A stretch of 64,000 bases of DNA from contig NZ_CP022584.1 in NCBI RefSeq assembly GCF_002240225.1, positions 4,368,094-4,432,093 on the forward strand. The letters are read 5' to 3'. Within the stretch, counting starts at the first letter, position 1. The number at the start of each line of letters is the position of its first letter. The DNA comes from Paenibacillus physcomitrellae (GTDB lineage: Bacteria; Bacillota; Bacilli; Paenibacillales; Paenibacillaceae). The notes below the pieces were generated by a model. The model was not told the DNA's origin, ran no database searches, and saw nothing but the letters and a program-made list of their open reading frames with translations. Position numbers and translations under genes: made by a program. Positions 44,371 through 52,813 of this stretch are shown here, piece by piece.

Positions 44371-45168
44371 TTATACACCGCGTTTGTTGCCCCAAATGAG
44401 GGCGTGGAGCTGCGGAAGCACCCGGACCCGGTTGAGCTCGGGTTTGGCCATGATCTTATCCACTAACTCTTCATAACGCTGAAGTAGGAACAAAGCATGC
44501 TCCTGAACATCCATCCGGACGGTATCCGGATTGCCGACCTGCACATAAAACTGGGCCTGCGGGTACCGCTGATGAACAAGCGTCGCGTATTCCAAATCAC
44601 GGTCATCGAATACGACAACCTTCAGGCTGTAATCATAAGGACGGGGACGTCTAGCCAGCTTGGCCACGATTTCGTCCAGCATGTCAAAGTTGGTCTCCAT
44701 GCCGGAGCTTGGCGGTTTGGGGGACAACGTCACCTCGTCAATGTCGTCTAGCCAATCCTGCCAGCGGGAGCCTTGGGTTTCAACGGCCATGGAGATGCCT
44801 TTCTCCTGCAGCAGAGCGACCAGGGTGCCGAGCTGCGGCAGCAGGGCGGGGTTGCCGCCCGACAGGGTGACATGGTTGAAGCGGTCGCCGCCCAGCTCGG
44901 TCAGGCGCTGCCAGATGTCTTCCGCGCTGAGGCGCTGAATCTGGTCTTTGGCGCTGCCATCCCAGGTGAAGGCCGAATCGCACCAGCTGCAGCGGTAATC
45001 GCAGCCTGCCGTGCGGACGAACATCGTTTTTTGCCCGATAACCATGCCCTCGCCTTGGACGGTCGGCCCGAAAATCTCCAGCACGGGAATGGTGGCGGCG
45101 GCAGATGCCGGAATTTGCGGCGTTAAGCCGTCAACCACTTGCGTTTCCTGCTTATTCAGCGTGCTCAT
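44371..45168 (-). CDS. queE: 7-carboxy-7-deazaguanine synthase
   Basis: A 265-residue radical SAM enzyme that rearranges 6-carboxytetrahydropterin to carboxydeazaguanine. The cluster motif is CDYRCSWC (Cys-x3-Cys-x2-Cys), followed by TLSGGNPALLPQL and VETQGSRWQDW. About 30 variable residues precede the conserved FGPTVQGEGMVIG. An ATG at 45180 is also in frame, but ATG 45168 overlaps the queD stop as ATGA, and I prefer it. Confidence 0.95.
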   Translation of the reverse strand: MSTLNKQETQVVDGLTPQIPASAAATIPVLEIFGPTVQGEGMVIGQKTMFVRTAGCDYRCSWCDSAFTWDGSAKDQIQRLSAEDIWQRLTELGGDRFNHVTLSGGNPALLPQLGTLVALLQEKGISMAVETQGSRWQDWLDDIDEVTLSPKPPSSGMETNFDMLDEIVAKLARRPRPYDYSLKVVVFDDRDLEYATLVHQRYPQAQFYVQVGNPDTVRMDVQEHALFLLQRYEELVDKIMAKPELNRVRVLPQLHALIWGNKRGV

Positions 45169-45674
45169 GCCTGCATCCACTCCCGTCTGATTTCCGCATA
45201 ACTTGTAGGCGTCTCGAACAAGCGGACAAATTCCGTCCGCGCTTCGATCATGCGGCCTTCGTTATTGGCTTTCTCCAAAGCCTGCTCCATCTGCTCATAC
45301 AGCCAGACGACCATGTTTTCGGCCGTTGTATTCATTGGAGGCAGGGTTTCGTTCAAGTAGCGGTGATCCAGGTACCCTTCGATTTCATTTTTCCAAATGT
45401 CCTTGATGACGCCAAAATCAACGGTAATGCCGGTTTCGTCCGGCAGCCCGCTGATGCCGAACACGACGATATACGTATGTCCGTGCAGGTTTTTGCATTT
45501 GCCCTCGTAGGCATGGAGGTGATGGGCGGCATCAAAGGTAAACTCCTTGCTCACCAGCACTCTCCGGTTATGGTAACGCAGCTGGTCTTTGGTAATATCA
45601 CGGCCAAACTGCTGTAAGGATTCTACGATCCGGAATTCTCCGGCTGAGCGTCTGGACTGATTCATCTGGCTCAT
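45165..45674 (-). CDS. queD: 6-carboxy-5,6,7,8-tetrahydropterin synthase
   Basis: A 169-residue zinc enzyme that makes carboxytetrahydropterin from dihydroneopterin triphosphate. Zinc ligands are in [22 protein letters not shown]. The Cys before the second His pair is the catalytic residue. The C-terminal part reads [13 protein letters not shown]. About 25 variable residues precede the core. ATG 45674 overlaps the queC stop by 4 bases, so the earlier start at 45746 is not needed. Confidence 0.95.
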   Translation of the reverse strand: MSQMNQSRRSAGEFRIVESLQQFGRDITKDQLRYHNRRVLVSKEFTFDAAHHLHAYEGKCKNLHGHTYIVVFGISGLPDETGITVDFGVIKDIWKNEIEGYLDHRYLNETLPPMNTTAENMVVWLYEQMEQALEKANNEGRMIEARTEFVRLFETPTSYAEIRREWMQA

Positions 45675-46339
45675 AGACGGACACCCTCCGCGCGTGCGGA
45701 CAGATAGCGGTCCAGACCGGCTTTGCGCAGCTTGCAGGCCGGGCATTCGCCGCAGCCGTCGCCGATGACGCCGTTGTAACAGGTAAGCGTCCGTTCGCGC
45801 ACGAATTCAAACGCGTTTAAGTCGTCGGCCATCTGCCAGGTTTGGGCTTTATCCAGCCACATCAGAGGTGTATGGATGACGAATTGATAATCCATGGCCA
45901 GATTCAGCGTTACGTTCAGCGATTTGACAAAGGTATCCCGGCAGTCCGGATAACCGCTGAAGTCCGTTTCGCAGACGCCGGTTACCAGATGTCTGGCTCC
46001 GACCTGCTTGGCCATCACGGCCGCAAAGCTGAGGAACAAGTGGTTGCGGCCGTCCACAAACGTGTTGGGCACGCTGCCTTCCTCCTGGGCGATGTCGATA
46101 TCGCTGCGGGTCAGTGCATTTTCGGTCAATTGGCCGAGCAGGCTCATGTCGAGCACTGTATTTTTAATGCCAAGCTCCTTGGAAATGGATTTGGCACATT
46201 CGATCTCCAGACTGTGGCGCTGTCCGTACATAAAAGTAACAGTCTCTACCTCGCGGAACTGCTGAACCGCCCAATACAGGCAGGTAGTGCTGTCTTGGCC
46301 GCCGCTGAAGACGACCACTGCTTTTTCATCTTTAAGCAT
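45671..46339 (-). CDS. queC: 7-cyano-7-deazaguanine synthase
   Basis: A 222-residue ATP-dependent amidotransferase-like enzyme that turns carboxydeazaguanine into preQ0. The PP-loop is [11 protein letters not shown] near residue 9. The C-terminal zinc site is [16 protein letters not shown] (with an earlier Cys in TCYNG). ATG 46339 follows GGAGAGG. First gene of queCDEF, controlled by the preQ1 riboswitch upstream. Confidence 0.97.
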   Translation of the reverse strand: MLKDEKAVVVFSGGQDSTTCLYWAVQQFREVETVTFMYGQRHSLEIECAKSISKELGIKNTVLDMSLLGQLTENALTRSDIDIAQEEGSVPNTFVDGRNHLFLSFAAVMAKQVGARHLVTGVCETDFSGYPDCRDTFVKSLNVTLNLAMDYQFVIHTPLMWLDKAQTWQMADDLNAFEFVRERTLTCYNGVIGDGCGECPACKLRKAGLDRYLSARAEGVRL

Positions 46340-46366
46340 AATAAAACCTCTCCTTCAAGCATCATG

Positions 46367-46405
46367 TCAGACGCCCGCGGCAAAACAAAACGGGTCCGTC
46401 TGCAA
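46367..46405 (-). promoter_or_regulatory. Stem-loop in the queC leader, downstream of the riboswitch
   Basis: CAGACG/CGTCTG with an inner CCCG/CGGG stem and no T-run, about 30 bases before the queC start. It is not explained by the preQ1 switch and may affect ribosome access or RNA stability. Confidence 0.4.
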
Positions 46406-46442
46406 TTATCGAAGAGAGAGGGTTCATGAACTTCATGTCTAC

Positions 46443-46478
46443 GCAAAAAAACAAGCCCTGGTTCGCTGGAACGCAGGT
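46443..46478 (-). terminator. Terminator of the preQ1 riboswitch expression platform
   Basis: On the minus strand CCTG-C-GTTC, loop CAGC, GAACCAGG, then GCTTGTTTTTTT. It starts only a few bases after the aptamer, so ligand-dependent attenuation is the likely mechanism. Confidence 0.82.
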
Positions 46479-46483
46479 ACTAA

Positions 46484-46516
46484 TTAGTTTTTTATAGAGG
46501 GAGTTCTCGAACCTCT
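46484..46516 (-). ncRNA. preQ1-I riboswitch aptamer
   Basis: On the minus strand AGAGGTTC, a short loop, then CCCTCTATAAAAAACTAA: the P1 stem, ligand-loop C and A-rich tail of the class I preQ1 aptamer, matching the consensus almost base for base. It lies upstream of the whole preQ0/preQ1 biosynthesis operon. Confidence 0.95.
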
Positions 46517-46601
46517 CCCATGTCCTTCAAACATGGATTTGTCTTCGGTTGTAGGCGCCGTATCTGTAATCCAAATCTCACAGCCAACCGGCGCAACGGT
46601 T

Positions 46602-46630
46602 ATTATAACACAAGCGGGCCGCAGCATGAA
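46602..46630 (-). promoter_or_regulatory. Predicted sigma-A promoter of the queCDEF operon
   Basis: On the minus strand TTCATG (46630-46625), 17 bases, TATAAT (46607-46602). The -10 is perfect and the -35 is weak. The leader would be about 255 bases. Confidence 0.5.
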
Positions 46631-46748
46631 GCCTTGGCCCGAATTTTCATAGAATTGCCTATTTAGCTGGCGATTGAAGATTAGGAATTGGAGAATGGAA
46701 AATGGGAAAGGGGACTTTGTTTCGCGCTGCCAGACTGCCGCCGTGAAT

Positions 46749-47645
46749 TTACTTCCGTCCAGCGGCCCGTTCGCCCAGTTTATAGGGTTCAATATGGATA
46801 TGCACATATTCGATTTCATAACGATCGAGAATTCTGCGCTCAATTTCTTCCGTAATGGCATGGCTTTCGGCTACGCTCATCCGTTCATCAACTCCGATGG
46901 TGGCATCCACCAGTGTATTGTTGCCGTTGACCCTGGCCTTCAAATCGATGATGGCAGCCACGCCCGGTGTGCGCTGAACCGTGTGGCGGATATCCTCCAG
47001 CTGCTCGGCGTCGAAGCCGTCAGTCAGATTGTGGGTGGCATCCCGAAAGATCAACCAGGCTGTTCTGCAAATGATAAAGCCGACAACGAGGGCGGCCAGG
47101 GGGTCCAGCCAGGCCATGCCGAACTGGGAGCCCATGATGCCAGCGAATGCGCCGATGCTGACAAGGGCATCGGAGCGGTTGTCCTGGGCGGCCGCGTTTA
47201 AGGCGCTGCTGCGAACGCGGCGGGCCAGCCTGGAGTTATAGCGGTAAACGCCGTACATGATGACGGCGCACAGCAAAGCAACCCAGGCCGCAGTCATATC
47301 CGGGGATACGGCCTCGGGTTCACGAAATTTCATGAAGGCCTGATAGAGCACCTGCAGGCCGACTACAAACATGATAAAAGAGGCGATCAGGGACGCGATC
47401 GTTTCAGCCCGGTAATGGCCGTAACGGTGATCGCTGTCCGGCGGCTTGCGTGATATTTTTAATCCGGCAAATACCGCTATGGAAGCGACAATGTCAGTGG
47501 CGTTGTTCAGGCCGTCTGCCTGAAGCGCTTCCGAATGGGAGTAATACCCGAAGATCAGCTTAAAGGCGGAGAGAAGGAGATAAACCGCAATGCTGAGCAG
47601 AGCTCCTTTTTCACCTTGTTTGAGATTGTCGTAGGAATTTTGCAA
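46749..47645 (-). CDS. Cation diffusion facilitator family metal efflux protein
   Basis: A 298-residue CDF transporter with about six membrane segments and a C-terminal cytosolic metallochaperone-like domain. Metal-site signatures are DGLNNATDIVAS in TM2 and QDNRSDALVSIGAF in TM5; HRYGHYRAETIASL follows TM2-3. The C-terminus holds YVHIHIEPY. The presence of Asn/Asp rather than His in the TM2 site hints at manganese or iron rather than zinc, which is inference. TTG 47645 (or GTG 47648) follows GGCGGAGG; the longest frame starts at 47708. Confidence 0.88.
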   Translation of the reverse strand: MQNSYDNLKQGEKGALLSIAVYLLLSAFKLIFGYYSHSEALQADGLNNATDIVASIAVFAGLKISRKPPDSDHRYGHYRAETIASLIASFIMFVVGLQVLYQAFMKFREPEAVSPDMTAAWVALLCAVIMYGVYRYNSRLARRVRSSALNAAAQDNRSDALVSIGAFAGIMGSQFGMAWLDPLAALVVGFIICRTAWLIFRDATHNLTDGFDAEQLEDIRHTVQRTPGVAAIIDLKARVNGNNTLVDATIGVDERMSVAESHAITEEIERRILDRYEIEYVHIHIEPYKLGERAAGRK

Positions 47646-47874
47646 CACCAAAACCTCCGCCGGCTTGAGAATACATTCATAAATACATGATTTTATCATA
47701 CCGGACAAATTTCGTGTGGGTCTATAGAAACAGTGTTGTTGCAGACCTGAAATATGGAGCCGGGGTTACAAAGTTGGGGGCGTCCAAGAAGCATGGAGTA
47801 GTCCAAACCCCTATTTTAAAGAAGCTGCGGTGATCAGCAAACTCAGCAAACTGAGCAGAGGGATTAAAGTCAGC

Positions 47875-47914
47875 AAAAAGACGTGCCTACACAACATGTT
47901 GTGATAAGCACGCC
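47875..47914 (-). terminator. Terminator after speD
   Basis: CGTGC/GCACG outer stem with an inner perfect CACAACATGTTGTG palindrome. On the minus strand TCTTTTTG follows. Confidence 0.72.
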
Positions 47915-47939
47915 CGGATTGGCGCCAAACGGCCGCCGG

Positions 47940-48746
47940 CTACGCCATATTTTTCCCGTAATAGATTTCATCCATCTCGCGTTTCAGTCTCTCCGTAATG
48001 GCCCGCTGATCGGCTTCGCTTAGCTTATCCTTCGTATAACCGAACAAATAATTATCGAGATCAAACCGTCTTAGCTTGCATTTGGTATGAAAAATATTCT
48101 CCTGATACACATTCACATCAATCATATCGTACAGATCTCTGATGTCATCTGGAATAAAGTTCTGGATGGAGCTGATTTCGTGATCGATAAACAGCTTATG
48201 CCCGCTTATATCCCGTGTAAAGCCGCGGACTCTATAATCCATCGTCATAATATCCGTATCGAACGAGTGGATCAAATAATTGAGCGCCTTGAGCGGGGAG
48301 ATTTCCCCGCACGTTGACACGTCAATGTCAGCCCGGAAGGTGCTGATGCCTTCGTCCGGGTGATATTCAGGGTACGTATGCACGGTAATGTGGCTTTTAT
48401 CCAGATGCATCAGAACAATGCCCGGAAGCGGACCCGGCGTTTCCTCGAAGGATTCCGCTTCGGCCGAATCAACCGGTCCCTCAGAGACCAGCATAGTTAC
48501 GCTGGCGCCTTGGGGTTCGTAATCCTGCTTCGCTACATTTAATACATGAGCACCTATAATGTCGGCAACATGCTTTAAGATATCGGTTAACCGATCGGCG
48601 TTGTACTGTTCATCGATATATTCCAGATAGGCCAGACGTTCTTCTTTCGTGCGGGTGTAACAGATGTCGTACATATTAAAGCTCAAGGACTTCGTGAGAT
48701 TGTTAAAGCCGTGGAGCTGGATGCGTTCTTCACGTGTCAGTTTCAT
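47940..48746 (-). CDS. speD: S-adenosylmethionine decarboxylase proenzyme (class 1A)
   Basis: A 268-residue pyruvoyl enzyme that decarboxylates S-adenosylmethionine to supply aminopropyl groups for spermidine. Self-cleavage should occur at Lys117-Ser118 in [14 protein letters not shown], where Ser118 becomes the pyruvoyl group. The long length and this motif mark the Escherichia coli-like class rather than the short ~120-residue Bacillus subtilis class. No speE is adjacent. ATG 48746 follows AAGGGGAAG. Confidence 0.96.
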   Translation of the reverse strand: MKLTREERIQLHGFNNLTKSLSFNMYDICYTRTKEERLAYLEYIDEQYNADRLTDILKHVADIIGAHVLNVAKQDYEPQGASVTMLVSEGPVDSAEAESFEETPGPLPGIVLMHLDKSHITVHTYPEYHPDEGISTFRADIDVSTCGEISPLKALNYLIHSFDTDIMTMDYRVRGFTRDISGHKLFIDHEISSIQNFIPDDIRDLYDMIDVNVYQENIFHTKCKLRRFDLDNYLFGYTKDKLSEADQRAITERLKREMDEIYYGKNMA

Positions 48747-48902
48747 GGTCGACTTCCCCTTATGTCGGTGTTTGGCGTGTTCCTGTCAGCCCGTTATGCA
48801 ATCAGGAGATAGGATGTGCAGAAACAGGCATTTCTAATAATTACCCGTTCTGCTGAACAACCAAAACAAAAGGGAAAGGCCGTCCACTTGAGACTTCCTG
48901 AC

Positions 48903-49784
48903 TTAAGCGCCTTCTCCGAATCTTTTACGGTAGCCGCATTTGCGGCACAGCTCTTCAACCGCTTCTCTTCTGGAGAAGCCGTAATACAAATTGTTAGCGC
49001 GATCGCTTTCGACAATTTCAGAGAAGCTGCTCGACTGCACGTTGCCGAGATTGATGACGCCTTCGCCATCCAGACAGCACGGGACAACGGTTCCGTCAAC
49101 AAGCACACCGGCTTGTGTGCGCAGGCCGTGGCAGAAGCCTTTGCCATCATCCTCAGGCGCGTTAAGGCTTGGCCACTGAAATTCGTAATCCTGATTCAGG
49201 TAGACGTTGTTGGCAATCTTGACGCCTTTGCCCGGCTCGACCTTCTCTTCAATTTTATAATTAAGCTCAAATTCCTTCTCCAGCATGGAGAGGGTTTCGC
49301 GGTTCCGCTGCCGCTGGGCGTTGGTCAGGTTGTCTTCGGTCAGATTCCACAAGCGGAAGGAGATCAAGACGCCCTGTTCTGAGGCTTCTCTGGCGAACCG
49401 AAGCACCGAGCCGACGTACCCTTCGCGGTCCTCCGAGCCTTCGTGGCCATCAAAGCTGTGCAGCGAGAAGTTCATCTGACGCAGCGCCGGTTTGCCGAGA
49501 ATTTTGGCCCCGGCTTTGTGCAGCAGCGTACCATTGGTTGTAATATTGACCTTGAAGCCTTTCTCATGAGCGGCGTCGAGCAGCAGGTCAATCTTCGGAT
49601 GAAGCAGCGGCTCGCCCTTGACATGAAGGTAAATATGGTTCGTATGCGGTTTAATCTGATCCAGAATGTCATTGAACATTTCCGGTTTCATGAAATTGGC
49701 TTTCCGTGCCGTCTGGGGGCAGAAGCTGCATGCCAGATTACATACGCTCGTGATTTCGATATAAACTTTCTTGAATGTTTTCAA
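48903..49784 (-). CDS. Radical SAM/SPASM domain protein of unknown function
   Basis: A 293-residue radical SAM enzyme. The S-adenosylmethionine cluster motif is CNLACSFC near residue 16 (Cys-x3-Cys-x2-Cys). The core reads HVKGEPLLHPKIDLLLDAA and INLGNVQSSSFSEIV. The C-terminal SPASM-like region has Cys in FCHGLRTQAG, VPCCLDGEG and LCRKCGYRKRFG, enough for an auxiliary cluster. No substrate peptide or precursor gene was seen nearby. It is co-oriented with speD (156 bases apart) and divergent from the riboswitch cluster. Confidence 0.87.
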   Translation of the reverse strand: MKTFKKVYIEITSVCNLACSFCPQTARKANFMKPEMFNDILDQIKPHTNHIYLHVKGEPLLHPKIDLLLDAAHEKGFKVNITTNGTLLHKAGAKILGKPALRQMNFSLHSFDGHEGSEDREGYVGSVLRFAREASEQGVLISFRLWNLTEDNLTNAQRQRNRETLSMLEKEFELNYKIEEKVEPGKGVKIANNVYLNQDYEFQWPSLNAPEDDGKGFCHGLRTQAGVLVDGTVVPCCLDGEGVINLGNVQSSSFSEIVESDRANNLYYGFSRREAVEELCRKCGYRKRFGEGA

Positions 49785-49927
49785 TGTTTAGTCCCCAATC
49801 TGCTAATATTGGCCTATTCCTTATTTTATAAGAAGAGGAAGCTTTCCTTCAAGGTGTGTACGGAATTGCAAAAAATGTGCCAAATAGTTGAAAGAAATTG
49901 AATTTTACATGCAAACTATGAAAAAAA

Positions 49928-49956
49928 TTGACTGTATTTCCGATATATTATATAGT
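49928..49956 (+). promoter_or_regulatory. Sigma-A promoter of the riboswitch-controlled cluster
   Basis: TTGACT (49928-49933), exactly 17 bases, TATAGT (49951-49956). Transcription would start near 49963, about 70 bases before the aptamer. Confidence 0.8.
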
Positions 49957-49971
49957 CTAGTCTTCGTACGG

Positions 49972-50001
49972 CCTATTGAGGGAAACCGCGGGTTCAATAG
50001 G
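49972..50001 (+). promoter_or_regulatory. Stem-loop at the 5' end of the riboswitch leader
   Basis: CCTATTGA (49972-49979) pairs perfectly with TCAATAGG (49994-50001) around a 14-base GC-rich loop. It lies between the predicted start and the aptamer and is not part of the GEMM-I fold as I read it. It may protect the 5' end or join in switching. Confidence 0.5.
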
Positions 50002-50035
50002 TCGTGGAGTTATAACATCATAGCTGAATGAGTAA

Positions 50036-50120
50036 GAAGTAAATTAGCAAACCAGTCCGAAAGGCTGGGACGCAAAACCACGGATCTAAGGTTATCAACT
50101 ATGACCGCCGGGCTGCCAAT
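50036..50120 (+). ncRNA. GEMM-I (cyclic di-GMP-I class) riboswitch aptamer
   Basis: Conserved elements in order: GCAAACC (50047), GAAA tetraloop (50059), GGGACGCAAA (50067), then the tetraloop-receptor side GACCGCCGGGCTGCC (50103-50117). These match the GEMM-I core. Some members bind cyclic GMP-AMP instead, and that cannot be told here. It is followed by a terminator at 50162 and then the GAF/ThDP/KASIII-like genes. Confidence 0.88.
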
Positions 50121-50161
50121 CATGGGCTTTTCTCACTTCTTTGTCTCTTCTTCTGGCCGCC

Positions 50162-50192
50162 GGGACTTTCTGATTTTGAAAGTCTCTTTTTT
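50162..50192 (+). terminator. Terminator of the GEMM-I expression platform
   Basis: GGACTTTC...GAAAGTCTC stem (GACTTTC with GAAAGTC) followed by TTTTTT, 42 bases after the aptamer. Whether ligand turns the genes on or off is not visible. Confidence 0.78.
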
Positions 50193-50322
50193 GTGTGTCT
50201 CTAACCTTAGGATTCGCTGTATTCCGCGGGAACTTCGAAGAAAAGGGGGGCCAGCACGATTAAAGGAGCCAGCTAGACAAACGGGCGCCTTCATAATGAA
50301 TGGACGAGAAGGAGGGGCAGGA

Positions 50323-50760
50323 ATGGAACAGTTGCCTTTGCTATTTGAAGAACTTGGCCGGCTTACCGGTGTGGCTGATATTGCATACCACGAGATTATA
50401 GATGGTCATCTTAATCCGGTGCTGAAGACAAAAACCGATCATCTCGGAATCGAGAAATGGAAGCAGACACATGCTGAAAACCCGGTTTATATCGAGAATG
50501 ACAGGCTTCTCCAATCCATTATTGCCCGGCCGCATACCGCTGTGGTTCAAGATGTGAAGAACGATCCGCGATCGGTGGACGAATTTTTTCTGTTTGGCAT
50601 CGACAGCATTATGATCTTACCTGTCGTAAAGGAAGCAAAGGTAGAAGGAATTGTCGTCGTGGCCTCCATCGGACAGCTGCATCATTTTGACAAAGAGGAA
50701 ATTCAACATGCCGAACGCTTGGTAGAACAATACAGGAGCGCTTTTCAAATTCTTGGATAA
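50323..50760 (+). CDS. Small GAF-domain protein
   Basis: A 145-residue protein made of a single GAF-like domain: DIAYHEIIDGHLNPVL, HTAVVQDVKNDPR, and FFLFGIDSIMILPVVKEAKVEGIVVVAS are the typical strand-helix pieces. No output domain is attached, so it may sense a small ligand and act on a partner protein. The longest frame opens at 50101 inside the riboswitch, but ATG 50323 follows AAGGAGGGG. First gene after the switch; the ThDP enzyme starts 17 bases after its stop. Confidence 0.78.
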   Translation: MEQLPLLFEELGRLTGVADIAYHEIIDGHLNPVLKTKTDHLGIEKWKQTHAENPVYIENDRLLQSIIARPHTAVVQDVKNDPRSVDEFFLFGIDSIMILPVVKEAKVEGIVVVASIGQLHHFDKEEIQHAERLVEQYRSAFQILG

Positions 50761-50777
50761 GGGGTTGGGAATAGATC

Positions 50778-52403
50778 ATGAATATTGCCGAAGCCATGCT
50801 GAAGTATTTGAAAGAGACTGGAGTTGAATACGTATTCGGAATTCCGGCGGGAATTATCGGACCGATATACGATGCTTTGATTGATGTGGATATCAAACCG
50901 GTGATTACGAAAAATGAAGCCGGCGCCGCCTACATGGCTGCAAGATATGCCAGTACGACAGGCAGGCTTGCCGTCTGCGCCGGAGCGGGTGCGGTGGGCG
51001 TAGGGAACATGATGAACGGCATCGCCGACGCGATGCGGGCCAAAGCCCCGATGCTGATTGTCACGGGTTACGTCAACCGCTGGCAGATCGGCAAAGGCGC
51101 AATTCAGGAGATGGATGCCCAGCACATCGTCAGACCGATTACAAAATACAGTAACACGGTGATGGATGAAGCTGATGTGCTTGCCGAGCTGGACAAAGCG
51201 GTCCGTATCGCACTGACGCCGCCTTTTGGACCGGTACATATTTCGGTGCCGATTGATGTGCAGCGAAGCGAAGCTCCTCTACCGCTCCCGGCGGCACCTC
51301 AAGTCTTTGAACTGGCACGTCCGGCCTACGATACGGCAAAGCTTGATCAGGCCGTTTCTGTGATCGATGGAGAAACCCGGGGATTGATTATGGTAGGCCG
51401 CGGCGGAAGATTCGTTGCCGAAGAGATCATGGCGCTTAGCGAACGACTGCAGTGGCCGATTATCACCACCCCTTCTGCCAAAGGAATGATTCCGGCTGAG
51501 TTCCCGCTGAATCTCGGCAATTATGGATTTTCGAGTACCGATGCTGCCAGTGATTACGTGGCTTCGGCTGACGCCACCTGCCTGCTGATCTTGGGGACAA
51601 GCCTTGGTGAAGCATCGACTTGCAATTTCAACGACGTGCTGGTAAATGGCCGCAAGGTGATTCATGTCGACCGGGATGCCGACGAACTAGGCAAAGTGTT
51701 TCCTACAGATGTTCCGATCCATGGAGATTTGAGAGATGTGCTTCCTGCACTGCTCGCTAAAGTACGGACTTCGGCCGGAACTTTTGTCAAACCGCTGCCG
51801 CTGAACACGCCGTATGAGAAGAATCACACCGGCCTGTCTCTGCGCCTCTTCCTCGAGAAGCTCAGCAAGGTGATGCCGAAGGAGACCCGTTACGTCTGCG
51901 ATATCGGCGAGTTTACCAACTTTGTAGTGAAATACCTGGAAGTCCCTGAAGGCGGGGATTTCGAAATCAACCTGAATTATGGTGCCATGGGTTCGGCGAT
52001 GGCCGGAGGCCCTGGCGTATACCTGGGAGATTCCAAACGCCCGGTGGCGGTTATCGCCGGGGACGGGTCCTTTTTCATGAACGGGACGGAAGTGCTGACT
52101 GCCAAGGAATACAAGCTGCCGGTCATTTATTTCATTATTAATAACGCAATGCTTTCTTATGTAGAGCGGGGCCAGAAATTCCTGTTCAACCGGACGATGC
52201 CGGATTACAAGCAGGAACGCATTTCCGTAGCGGACATGATGCGGGTTGCAGGAATTCGCGGGCTTTCGATAGACAGTCTTGAGGATATGGATGAAATTCC
52301 GGGCTTTATCCGGGAGATGACCGGTCCTTGCATCATTGAAGTGAATACGGACGGCAGTGAGCCGGCGCCGATTCTCGATCGTTTGAAAGCACTGAAGAAA
52401 TAG
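50778..52403 (+). CDS. Thiamine-diphosphate-dependent enzyme of the acetolactate synthase/decarboxylase superfamily
   Basis: A 541-residue three-domain ThDP enzyme. The activating Glu is Glu47 in KNEAGAAYMA. The central domain spans about 190-330. The cofactor motif is GDGSFFMNGTEVL from residue 428, ending with INN about 26 residues later, so it should be active. The substrate could be pyruvate or another 2-oxoacid. It has no acetolactate decarboxylase or ilv neighbours. Its place before a KASIII-like protein suggests acyloin, benzoylformate-like or other carboligation chemistry, which is inference. Confidence 0.85.
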   Translation: MNIAEAMLKYLKETGVEYVFGIPAGIIGPIYDALIDVDIKPVITKNEAGAAYMAARYASTTGRLAVCAGAGAVGVGNMMNGIADAMRAKAPMLIVTGYVNRWQIGKGAIQEMDAQHIVRPITKYSNTVMDEADVLAELDKAVRIALTPPFGPVHISVPIDVQRSEAPLPLPAAPQVFELARPAYDTAKLDQAVSVIDGETRGLIMVGRGGRFVAEEIMALSERLQWPIITTPSAKGMIPAEFPLNLGNYGFSSTDAASDYVASADATCLLILGTSLGEASTCNFNDVLVNGRKVIHVDRDADELGKVFPTDVPIHGDLRDVLPALLAKVRTSAGTFVKPLPLNTPYEKNHTGLSLRLFLEKLSKVMPKETRYVCDIGEFTNFVVKYLEVPEGGDFEINLNYGAMGSAMAGGPGVYLGDSKRPVAVIAGDGSFFMNGTEVLTAKEYKLPVIYFIINNAMLSYVERGQKFLFNRTMPDYKQERISVADMMRVAGIRGLSIDSLEDMDEIPGFIREMTGPCIIEVNTDGSEPAPILDRLKALKK

Positions 52404-52452
52404 CAAGTTCACTTAAGCAACTATAACTTAATCGTGTTGGAGGAATATACTT

Positions 52453-52794
52453 ATGGGAAGTTTTTCGATCAATGTGGATAAGAATACTAAAATTTTTTAT
52501 GCTGAAGTGGAAGGAACCTTCTCTCCGGAGGATGGAATGAAATCTCTTAACGCTTATAAAGAAGCGGTTTCTTCCATTACGGTGCCTGAATACGCTATCG
52601 ATATTGACTGCACCAAGCTGAATGTATCCGCACCGGATGCCCTTCCGCTTCTGGAAGCCAATTTCCAACAATTTAAAAATGACGGTTTCCATCAAGTTAC
52701 CTTCCGCATTGCGAAGAACCCAATTCTAAAGATGCAGCTGTCCCGTGTAGCACGTATGGTTCAAATGGATAAATACGAAATCATCGAACAATAA
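52453..52794 (+). CDS. Small STAS-like protein 1 of the riboswitch cluster
   Basis: A 113-residue protein of unknown family. Strand-helix alternation and a central DIDCTKLNVSAPDALPLL followed by FKNDGFHQVTFRIAKN suggest a STAS/SpoIIAA-like fold; this is judged from pattern only. ATG 52453 follows TTGGAGGAA. Shares GSFSI, FSPEDG, VSAP, NDGF and MQLS with the second copy at 54106. Located between the ThDP enzyme and the KASIII-like gene, so probably part of one operon. Confidence 0.7.
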   Translation: MGSFSINVDKNTKIFYAEVEGTFSPEDGMKSLNAYKEAVSSITVPEYAIDIDCTKLNVSAPDALPLLEANFQQFKNDGFHQVTFRIAKNPILKMQLSRVARMVQMDKYEIIEQ

Positions 52795-52813
52795 ACGACG
52801 AGGAGGATGCCTC

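Noticed and set aside
49960..50200. T-box leader or SAM riboswitch at 50 kb
   Set aside because: There is no T-box sequence or specifier stem and no SAM aptamer core; GCAAACC, GAAA and GGGACGCAAA fit GEMM-I.
50101..50322. N-terminal extension of the GAF protein from 50101
   Set aside because: It starts inside the GEMM-I aptamer and runs through the terminator; ATG 50323 has a strong ribosome site.
50778..52403. AlsS catabolic acetolactate synthase
   Set aside because: The superfamily fits, but there is no alsD or alsR neighbour and the context is a KASIII-like cluster, so the specific name is not justified.
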